A DNA stretch of 13,520 nt, taken from positions 1 through 13,520 of the forward strand of contig CBDUZZ010000096.1 of NCBI GenBank assembly GCA_965371855.1. The letters run 5' to 3'. Below are positions 1-4,578 of the stretch, one piece after another. How positions within the stretch are numbered: position 1 is the first letter of the stretch; each line of letters starts with the position of its first letter. Under the pieces are notes generated by a model. The model was not told where the DNA came from, ran no database searches, and was given only the letters and a program-made list of their open reading frames with translations. This DNA comes from JAADEM01 sp965371855 (GTDB lineage: Bacteria; Bacteroidota; Bacteroidia; Bacteroidales; Marinilabiliaceae). A program made the translations under genes and the position numbers.

Positions 1-40
1 TGTAAGTGTTTGGGATGATGGAGAGTAGATTTGATTATAG

Positions 41-529
41 CCAAGTTGGGTTAAAAAATACATATCAGAAGAATTACTTCCTTGGAAAAAAAGATTTCCT
101 GATGAATTTTATAAAGAAATTTTTAGATTTAATCAGTGGGATTTTACAGTATCGCAAATCAAAAAAGGAGCACGCCCTAACGTTATTGGTAAATGGACAA
201 AAATATATATTTATTCCGTATTACCAAGGGGAGTTTTAGAATCTCTATTAAAGCTCACATCCAGAAAGCAAGATGGTAGATTGAAAAGTAAATTGCATCA
301 ACATTTAACAAGGGATGAAGGCATTGAGCACTTAAATAAACAAATAATTAGTGCGGTTACTTTAATGAACATTTCAGACAACTGGAAGGAATTTGAAAAA
401 GTTTGGAATAAAAAGTTTGGTCAGCAAGAAATACCATTTAATTATGAAATAATAGAGCCTAAAAAGGAGTTTTCTGATTTTGACAATGATTTAAAGACAG
501 CCTTAAACTATAACCCAAAGAAAGACTGA
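41..529 (+). pseudogene. P63C-domain protein, C-terminal fragment
   Basis: The frame from about 41 to the TGA at 527-529 encodes roughly 162 residues matching the P63C domain, which I know from phage and mobile-element proteins of undefined function. Visible signatures are a WKKRFPDEFYKEIFRLNQWD segment, a VIGKWTK segment, LPRGVLESLL, then LHQHLTRDEG and a SDNWKEFEKVW segment near the end. Upstream, the same frame has stops at 26-28, 32-34 and 38-40, and no ATG occurs until codon 109 (365-367). The protein therefore lacks its N-terminal half and a normal start. The break lies at about 40, where family similarity also ends, which suggests a recombination breakpoint rather than a point mutation. 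A TTG at 281 could start an 82-residue product, but that would cut the domain. It converges on the next gene with a 4-bp gap. Family assignment is from motif memory. Confidence 0.7.
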
Positions 530-533
530 TATA

Positions 534-1151
534 TTATTTTTCTAATAAGTTGGTGTGTTTTTCAAGGTACTTATCTCTTAAATAAACAGCCATAACTTTA
601 ATTATTTCAGCCATTGTAATATTTATATTTTCAAATACTGGATTATTGTAAACCCAATCTTTTATATATTTAAAACCATCAATCTCTGTTTTTAAAAATA
701 GCAGAGATGAAGAATAATTTTGTACGTCAAGCGCAGTTTCAAGATTTTCGTTTTCCATTTCTTGAATTAAGGTTATTTGGTGTTTGTCTATATAATCCTT
801 CCCTCCTGATTGTTCTAACACACTTTTACCAATATCAGTCAATGTAATTGGGCTATTATGCTCAAATAGTCCATGTGCTGCGTTACCAGAAGAATATAAA
901 TGTGTGGTTATTGATTTTAATGTCATGGTATTTTTGCGTATATCTGCTCCCATGTCATCAACAGACTTAACTACATTCTTGAATCCTTCGCTAAATCTTC
1001 CAATTTTTATTAGCATTCCACCTAAAATTAAAAATATACTAACAGCTGATATAATTACTCCAATTGCAGTCCAATTAATAGCAGTAGATTCTGTTGCCAC
1101 ATTAGATAAATCTGGATTAGTTTGAAGTAATAACAGTAATGTTATTTTCAT
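534..1151 (-). CDS. Membrane-anchored hypothetical protein, 205 aa
   Basis: I do not recognise a named family. The ATG at 1151-1149 opens a 205-residue protein. Residues 1-10 are hydrophobic, but the first strong membrane segment is about 28-48 (IGVIISAVSIFLILGGMLIKI), suggesting a single anchor near the N-terminus. A polar, probably helical stretch follows (about 50-85). The C-terminal 110 residues form a soluble domain beginning HNSPITLTDIGKSVLEQSGG, with the look of a small winged-helix-like module, and ending in a conserved-looking MAVYLRDKYLEKH motif. I have the impression that similar orphan proteins occur widely as accessory genes, but no function follows. Codon use looks normal and the frame is open throughout, so it is probably functional. 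It is convergent with the P63C fragment. A short dyad (1189-1204) lies upstream of its start. Confidence 0.6.
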   Translation of the reverse strand: MKITLLLLLQTNPDLSNVATESTAINWTAIGVIISAVSIFLILGGMLIKIGRFSEGFKNVVKSVDDMGADIRKNTMTLKSITTHLYSSGNAAHGLFEHNSPITLTDIGKSVLEQSGGKDYIDKHQITLIQEMENENLETALDVQNYSSSLLFLKTEIDGFKYIKDWVYNNPVFENINITMAEIIKVMAVYLRDKYLEKHTNLLEK

Positions 1152-1508
1152 TAGTTTTAGATTTCGTCTTTTACAATTTACTATTTTTTTTGACCAAAGT
1201 CAAATAATAATATGACAACGTAAATATATATAATTTAAATTAAAACAAATATAATTGATTTATGTTGTGATGTAATTAAATCATATTTGATATAAATTAG
1301 TGTAAAGTTGTATATAGTTACCTTAAGTTATTAGTAGTGTCCAAATATATGGCAAAACAAATATCCCACTGACTATAATGTTATGTGACTTTTTTCCCTT
1401 GTTGCCAACTATGAGATATTAACCCCACTTTGGTTAATATATCCCATATATTCAATGCTCATTTTATTTGTTTTCGTTAATGAATGGACTAAAATATCAA
1501 AATATATT
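1152..1508. other. AT-rich intergenic stretch with a 9-bp hairpin
   Basis: No coding sequence is supported here on either strand. The only clear structure besides the 1189-1204 dyad is a perfect 9-bp inverted repeat, ATATTAACC at 1416-1424 and GGTTAATAT at 1432-1440, with a 7-nt loop. It has no T-run and lies between the integrase remnant and the membrane protein gene, so it could be a weak terminator or a binding site. I see no tRNA or other RNA gene. Confidence 0.35.
1189..1204. promoter_or_regulatory. 6-bp dyad upstream of membrane protein gene
   Basis: TTTGAC and GTCAAA form a perfect inverted repeat with a 4-nt spacer, 38 bp upstream of the start codon at 1151. Read on the minus strand the spacer region gives TGACTTTG, one base away from the Bacteroidota -7 consensus TAnnTTTG, so the dyad may overlap the core promoter. 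An operator role is inference only; short dyads are common in AT-rich DNA. Confidence 0.25.
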
Positions 1509-1740
1509 CTAAATTGAAAGGGCATCCATGGGACTTTTTATGTTTTTTTAAGTATTTATTGTTTACATGGGTATAAATTTCCGTTGTCTTCGATGAGCAA
1601 TGACCCAGTAATTCCTGAATGTATCTTAAATCTGTACCGGCTTCTAATAGGTGTGTTGCAAAACTATGGCGTAATACATGCATTCCCCCCCGCTTGGGAA
1701 TCCCTGTTTTATTAACAGCTTGCTGTAGTACACGATTGAA
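1509..1740 (-). pseudogene. Tyrosine recombinase remnant A (C-terminal catalytic end)
   Basis: From 1740 downward the minus strand encodes VLQQAVNKTGIPK, then HVLRHSFATHLLEAGTDLRY, IQELLGH and TTEIYTHV. These are the HxLRH box, the GH motif and the nucleophilic tyrosine of XerD-like tyrosine recombinases, proteins that cut and rejoin DNA at att sites. The upstream codon is a TAG (1743-1741), and beyond it nothing resembles the N-terminal or core domain, so over half the enzyme is missing. After the tyrosine the frame is also broken. Ignoring one base (plus-strand position 1542) restores a family-like tail IKSPMDALSI ending at a TAG at 1511-1509; as read, the frame instead runs to 1489. An ATG at 1683 could only yield a short non-functional peptide. 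Truncation at 1740 plus the frameshift mark it as dead. Confidence 0.8.
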
Positions 1741-2171
1741 CTAAATCCCTGCGGGATAGCTCTTTTTAATCGGCATTTCCATCTCTATACGTTTAATATA
1801 TCAGAAAGGTAATTTGTTTTACTTCAATGCAGGTTATCTATTTTTCTTTTTCATCCAGAGTGTATAAAATATTTCATCTAAATTGCTATATTTGGTTTTC
1901 CGTTCTTGTTATGGTGCAATTACAGAAGCCTCCGGTGCACTGAATTTCAGTTAATAAACATTCAAACCCCTTGTTAAGTACATAGAAGTATGCCCGGGAT
2001 GCACTGTATTGAGCTTGCCGAAATGTAATTCAACCGGGACTCATTGCTGGGTTGCCGCAAAAATTCGGCACAAGCATTGCAGACCGCTCAGAGTCCTATT
2101 TATTATGTGCTGGACTTTCCTGTTTAATTATCAACTATAGATATTCCCTTTCTTTATTAAAACATCATTTA
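1741..2171. other. Unassigned stretch with a GC-richer structured block
   Basis: Every frame is interrupted and I recognise no protein. About 1930-2096 is distinctly richer in G and C than its surroundings. It contains a perfect ACTGAA/TTCAGT dyad (1939-1951), a TGCCG/CGGCA hairpin (2053-2070) nested at the 3' side of a long imperfect stem-loop, and a GGACTC/GAGTCC pair (2037-2042 and 2091-2096). The change in composition together with flanking integrase debris suggests leftover mobile-element end sequence. No family can be named. Confidence 0.4.
2004..2082. repeat. Imperfect long stem-loop
   Basis: The left arm (2004-2024, containing GCTTGCCGAAAT) pairs with the right arm (2063-2082, containing ATTCGGCACAAGC) through about 14-17 base pairs broken by small bulges. 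An inner CAACC/GGTTG stem (2031-2035 with 2050-2054) sits inside it. Long bulged hairpins can be folded-strand recombination sites, transfer origins or RNA structures. The outer ends do not match the RYYYAAC/GTTRRRY core sites of integron attC, so I do not call it one. Confidence 0.35.
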
Positions 2172-2209
2172 ATCAAAAGAACCTATCATAATTGATAGGT
2201 TCTTTTGAT
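2172..2209. terminator. Strong hairpin terminator, probably bidirectional
   Basis: A perfect 17-bp inverted repeat (2172-2188 and 2193-2209) with a 4-nt loop lies 21 bp beyond the stop codon of the cold-shock gene. Each arm carries an A-run or T-run (AAAAGAACC and GGTTCTTTT), so the transcript ends in U-rich RNA in either direction. Its position makes it the terminator of the minus-strand cold-shock gene. It would also stop plus-strand transcripts coming from the debris region. Confidence 0.8.
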
Positions 2210-2230
2210 GCAAATAAATTAAATAATAGA

Positions 2231-2422
2231 TTAAGCAATTTTGACATTTATTGCGTTTAACCCTTTTGGACTTTCCTCAACATCATAACTTACTTTGTCT
2301 CCTTCTGTTATTTCATCGATTAATCCATTTACATGGACAAATACATCTTTACTCCCGTCATCAGGGGTGATGAATCCGAATCCTTTGGAATTGTTGAAAA
2401 ATTTTACTGTTCCGTTACTCAT
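2231..2422 (-). CDS. cspA: Cold-shock domain protein (CspA family)
   Basis: This 63-residue protein is one complete cold-shock domain, an OB-fold that binds single-stranded RNA and DNA and acts as an RNA chaperone. It opens MSNGTVKFFNNSKGFGFI with the RNP1 motif (KGFGFI, about residues 13-18), followed by RNP2 (VFVHV, about 27-31), and ends with ESPKGLNAINVKIA, as family members do. I chose the ATG at 2422. An upstream in-frame extension to 2500 would add 26 non-conserved residues and run through the promoter box. The length fits the 63-70 residues usual for the family. It is monocistronic, with its own promoter and terminator. It is intact while everything around it is decayed, which argues that it is maintained by selection. 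The symbol marks the family, not proven orthology. Confidence 0.92.
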   Translation of the reverse strand: MSNGTVKFFNNSKGFGFITPDDGSKDVFVHVNGLIDEITEGDKVSYDVEESPKGLNAINVKIA

Positions 2423-2445
2423 GATTAAAATATTAAAATGAAATG

Positions 2446-2453
2446 CAAATATA
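2446..2453 (-). promoter_or_regulatory. Putative -7 box of the cold-shock gene
   Basis: On the minus strand the octamer TATATTTG matches the Bacteroidota -7 consensus TAnnTTTG. It ends 23 bp before the ATG, giving a short leader. I see no convincing -33 TTTG element at the usual distance. Confidence 0.45.
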
Positions 2454-2512
2454 GTGGTTTTTATTTCTTGTACATAACACTTAGATATACGACACTCCAC
2501 AAAAACATTCGT

Positions 2513-2713
2513 TTATTTCTGCTTTGTGCGTAATCCAACGTTATTGATTTTTCTAAAAGTATCTTTTTTTAGCATTCTGTCCAAGGTGTTTTCTATTTTA
2601 TTGTTTGATATATTTATATGGTGAGTGTATGTTTTTGTGGTTTCGCTACTTGCATCACCCAATAGTGCTTGCATATTCCGTAAGTTTTCTCGATTCTCTA
2701 ACAGAGTCCAATT
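2513..2713 (-). pseudogene. Tyrosine recombinase remnant B (C-terminal end)
   Basis: The minus-strand frame between a TAA at 2716-2714 and a TAA at 2515-2513 has no usable start but encodes LLENRENLRNMQALLGDASS, ETTKTYTHHI and NKIENTLDRMLKK. This is the end of a tyrosine recombinase of the type reading LLENGENLRNIQALLGH. The active-site tyrosine (TYTH) is present, but the histidine of the LLGH motif has become aspartate (LLGD), and the HxLRH box is absent because similarity stops at about 2707. It is a different subfamily from remnant A (ENLRNMQALL against TDLRYIQELL), so two separate elements left debris here. The remainder of the enzyme is not found elsewhere in the window. Confidence 0.7.
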
Positions 2714-2836
2714 TTAGGAGCTACCATTACTGTTGATAGATTGAAAAAACGGGGCTATGTTTCTCTACTTGATATTTACAAAAAGATTTCTCCACAACTT
2801 ACTCCCGATGCCTCAACGATTTTATTATGGGAGTAG
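2702..2836 (+). pseudogene. Short unidentified coding fragment
   Basis: Between a TAA at 2699-2701 and a TAG at 2834-2836 the plus strand reads 44 codons of protein-like sequence, including ATITVDRLKKRGYVSLLDIY and KKISPQLTPDAS, then ILLWE. There is no start codon and I do not recognise the protein. It begins exactly where integrase remnant B stops resembling its family, consistent with a gene tail joined there by recombination. Its last codons overlap the left 28-nt inverted repeat. The right copy, read on the minus strand, also encodes an ASTILLW peptide, so the repeat may be a duplicated gene end instead of a transposon end. Confidence 0.35.
2803..2830. repeat. Left 28-nt inverted repeat (candidate IS end)
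   Basis: This 28-nt block is the reverse complement of 3757-3784 at 26 of 28 positions. The two mismatches correspond to the 19th and 22nd bases of the right copy. It lies 14 bp beyond the transposase stop codon, the usual place for the terminal repeat of an insertion sequence. I find no clear target-site duplication outside the two copies. Confidence 0.6.
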
Positions 2837-2844
2837 ACCTTACA

Positions 2845-3475
2845 CTACTTGAACCTAAAGTCAAGTTTGTAATTGTATAACCACGGAATATGTGGGTCAA
2901 TACCATTCTGTATCAACTTAGCCGGCAAATTGATGTACTCATCTTTTTTAATGTAATCAGATGAGCCATAAAATGTAGCTATAATGGTATCATCCTTGAC
3001 CTTTATATCTCCATCATTCCAAGCCAACACTTCGTTTGCAAGATGCTTTGCATCCCATTTAATAGCTGAAAGCCTTGGGGGTTAAAGTCTTTTTTCTTGC
3101 ATAACGTTTTGTTTTTTGTTCTATGATTTCAACACTCTCCCCCTCTGTTTCTTTAGTTGCTTTATGTAGCCCTTTTTTTGAAGACCGTATTCGCTAATGG
3201 TACGCTCAACACTTCTCTGACTTATTACATGCCCGGTTTGATTCATTTTTTGGGCAATTACTTCGCTATTGGCATCCGGGTCTAAAAAGCGATGTCTGAT
3301 AATTTGCTTTTCTATTTCATCAGTTCGCTTATAATTGCGTTTTGGACCTTTGGCTTTATCTGACAGAGCTTACTGCATCTATCAACATCATTAACTTCCA
3401 AGCCGTAGTGTCCACTGGGTTTATCTTTAATGTGAAATTTCCATCAATTATTTTTTCTGTAAGGTTCTTTTTCAT
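2845..3475 (-). pseudogene. Degenerate transposase with internal deletion
   Basis: The start is the ATG at 3475. Frame one (3475-3356) gives 39 residues (MKKNLTEKIIDGNFTLKINP...) and stops. Frame two (3360-3121) gives a helix-turn-helix-like region with SEVIAQKMNQ, ISQRSVERTISEYGLQKK. Frame three (3172-3059) continues as GLHKATKETEGESVEIIEQK, then TKRYARKK. Frame four (3081-2845) ends LSAIKWDAKHLANEVLAWND, then GDIKVKDDTIIATFYG and PHIPWLYNYKLDFRFK. Joined, these make about 210 residues with an N-terminal DNA-binding part and a C-terminal tail but no room for a DDE nuclease domain. At least two frameshifts plus an internal deletion are therefore needed. The transposase identity is from architecture and general resemblance plus the flanking inverted repeats, not from a catalytic motif. 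Confidence 0.6.
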
Positions 3476-3480
3476 AATAG

Positions 3481-3692
3481 TAATATATAATATGGCGATA
3501 CAAATATATAAAAATAAATGTACATATTAAATTATACCATTAAAAAAACATACTAATGGCAATAGAAATATAATAAATGCACACTATTATTGGATGTCAT
3601 TAAAATATTACTGATAAGTATGGATATATATTATAAGGACCGTAACAAAACAAAGACTTTGTTTCATTATCATATCGCCATATATTATATTA
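3481..3692. repeat. 20-nt inverted repeat pair
   Basis: The 3481-3500 sequence (ending ATGGCGATA) and the reverse complement of 3673-3692 agree at 18 of 20 bases, the two differences being adjacent. The arms are 172 bp apart. Each arm, read outward, is followed within about 5 bp by an ATG: the transposase start at 3475 on the minus strand and an ATG at 3697 on the plus strand that opens only seven codons. This looks like a duplicated leader region in opposite orientation. Confidence 0.45.
3501..3508 (-). promoter_or_regulatory. Putative -7 box of the transposase relic
   Basis: TATATTTG on the minus strand fits TAnnTTTG and ends 25 bp before the ATG at 3475. The same octamer, at nearly the same distance, precedes the cold-shock gene. 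No good -33 element is seen. Confidence 0.4.
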
Positions 3693-3756
3693 CGTAATGG
3701 AAGTTAATTTACTCTATTGAGTGATTAGAAAATATTATATTTGTAATATTATTACA

Positions 3757-3784
3757 CCATAATAAAATCGTTGAAGCTTCGGGA
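3757..3784. repeat. Right 28-nt inverted repeat (candidate IS end)
   Basis: This is the partner of 2803-2830 in opposite orientation with 26 of 28 matches; the first 18 bases (from CCATAATAAAATCG) are identical. Similarity stops sharply on the inner side and fades on the outer side, where a GC-rich block begins. Confidence 0.6.
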
Positions 3785-3830
3785 TGAGAGGCTCGGGCTG
3801 AAATGCCCCTGCCTACTCGACTTTGTAAAT

Positions 3831-3890
3831 CCCACAAGCTGACCCACAATCCAAAATTTTCAAAAGAGTTTTTTCTTTCCTCCCCACAAT
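3831..3890. promoter_or_regulatory. Three CCCACAA direct repeats upstream of the regulator
   Basis: CCCACAA occurs at 3831, 3843 and 3883, the last two extended to CCCACAAT. The first two are 12 bp apart and the third is 40 bp further on, about 30 bp before the start codon. Repeated half-sites on one face of the helix are typical of AraC-family binding regions, so this could be an autoregulatory site. Three 7-mers are weak evidence. Confidence 0.25.
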
Positions 3891-3907
3891 AAGCCTGATA
3901 TTATTTG

Positions 3908-3915
3908 TAAATTTG
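3908..3915 (+). promoter_or_regulatory. Possible -7 box directly before the regulator
   Basis: TAAATTTG fits TAnnTTTG, but its last base is only 5 bp before the A of the ATG at 3920, which would make the mRNA nearly leaderless. The real promoter may lie further upstream; ATTATTTG at 3900-3907 is an imperfect alternative. Confidence 0.25.
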
Positions 3916-3919
3916 CATA

Positions 3920-4492
3920 ATGAATCTTACCACCTTACATATCAAAAACATGGTTTGCAACCGCTGCATAAAGGTTGTAAGAGATGAATTTGCAAAATTG
4001 AATTTAGAGATTGAAGAAATTGAGTTAGGTAAAGTAATCGTGTCCTCGAATCTAAATGATGTGCAGATTTCGGAGATAAGAAATGTTTTAAACGAAAATG
4101 GCTTTGAGCTTATTGATGATAAGAAAAGTAAATTGATTGACCGCATTAAAACTTTAATAATTGAAAAAATACACCATTCAAACGAGGTGTTGGAATCAAT
4201 TAATAGTTCCGATTATATTTCCAGAGAGGTAGGTTATGATTATTCCTATCTGAGCAACCTTTTCTCATCAGTAGAAGGTATTACTATTGAAAAGTATATC
4301 ATCAACCAAAAGATTGAAAAGGCAAAAGAACTATTGGTTTATAACGAACTAACTCTAAATGAAATCTCTTATCAATTAGGGTATAGCAGCGTTCAGCATC
4401 TTTCAAACCAGTTTAAGAAAATTACCGGTTTAACTCCTTCTCACTTCAAGAAATTAAAAGACAGTAAGCGTAAACCGCTTGATAAGGTCTAA
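3920..4492 (+). CDS. HMA-AraC fusion regulator (likely copper sensor)
   Basis: A 190-residue fusion. Residues 1-65 form a heavy-metal-associated-like domain with MVCNRC (M11, C13, C16) in the position of the usual GMTCxxC, followed by the expected beta/alpha pattern ending NENGFELID. Residues 85-180 form an AraC/XylS DNA-binding domain with two helix-turn-helix units: SREVGYDYSYLSNLFSSVEG (101-120), then LTLNEISYQLGYSSVQHLSN (144-163) and the family signature GLTPSHFKK. There is no cupin or sugar-binding domain. The protein is therefore built to bind a soft metal ion in the cytosol and respond by binding DNA. It leads a colinear metal-efflux cluster and most likely activates it. The ATG at 3920 is chosen because the next ATG (M11) would destroy the metal site. 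Copper rather than silver, zinc or mercury is inferred from the downstream Cus genes. Confidence 0.88.
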   Translation: MNLTTLHIKNMVCNRCIKVVRDEFAKLNLEIEEIELGKVIVSSNLNDVQISEIRNVLNENGFELIDDKKSKLIDRIKTLIIEKIHHSNEVLESINSSDYISREVGYDYSYLSNLFSSVEGITIEKYIINQKIEKAKELLVYNELTLNEISYQLGYSSVQHLSNQFKKITGLTPSHFKKLKDSKRKPLDKV

Positions 4493-4529
4493 TCCAAAAA
4501 TGTTATAATTCTTTTCCAAAATGATGTAA

Positions 4530-4546
4530 TAAGTCAGTGCTGATTA
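4530..4546. promoter_or_regulatory. Imperfect dyad before the permease gene
   Basis: TAAGTCAG and CTGATTA form a near-palindrome (one extra G in the left half) around a TG centre, 33 bp upstream of the permease start. TACTTTG at 4552-4558, one base shorter than the TAnnTTTG consensus, follows it and may be the core promoter. This 86-bp gap is where the regulator would plausibly act, but the sequence alone does not prove it. Confidence 0.3.
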
Positions 4547-4578
4547 CTTCCGTACTTTGAATTATAAAATTTAAAGTG

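Larger units (their letters stand above)
2803..3784 (-). mobile_element. Dead insertion sequence bounded by inverted repeats
   Basis: A 982-bp segment is enclosed by near-identical 28-nt inverted repeats and contains a transposase relic on the minus strand. The relic has lost most of its catalytic core and carries frameshifts, so the element cannot move by itself. The distance from the transposase start to the right repeat (about 280 bp) is long for an IS, so the right end may hold additional sequence or a secondary rearrangement. The family is not assigned. Confidence 0.5.
3476..3919. other. Intergenic region between the dead IS and the metal cluster
   Basis: No gene is supported. The AT-rich left part holds a pair of 20-nt inverted repeats (3481-3500 and 3673-3692) and a perfect AAACAAAG/CTTTGTTT dyad with a 1-nt centre (3648-3664). 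The right 28-nt element end lies at 3757-3784. From 3785 to about 3830 there is a GC-richer block with a small GGGC/GCCC hairpin that I cannot identify. The last 90 bp before the regulator contain three copies of CCCACAA and a possible -7 box. Confidence 0.45.

Noticed and set aside
6..239. 77-residue open frame at the left edge
   Set aside because: It is a shadow frame over the P63C coding sequence, which gives recognisable domain motifs in the neighbouring frame from position 41.
904..1125. Plus-strand open frame of 73 residues
   Set aside because: It is antisense to the membrane protein gene and has no domain or start context of its own.
2004..2082. Integron attC site
   Set aside because: The outer ends do not show the RYYYAAC and GTTRRRY core sites, and no integron integrase or cassette array is present.
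2423..2500. 26-residue N-terminal extension of the cold-shock protein
   Set aside because: The extension has no family similarity and covers the -7 promoter box; the ATG at 2422 gives a standard-length protein.
3342..3530. 62-residue plus-strand frame
   Set aside because: It is antisense to the transposase relic and low in complexity at its end; the minus-strand reading gives helix-turn-helix-like sequence.
3481..3692. Miniature inverted-repeat transposon
   Set aside because: The arms overlap the leader of the transposase relic and are followed by start codons, which fits duplicated leaders better; no target duplication is seen.
3785..3840. GC-rich patch as a tRNA, tmRNA or group II intron end
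   Set aside because: It shows no cloverleaf, no T-loop and no domain V hairpin; only a 4-bp hairpin is visible.
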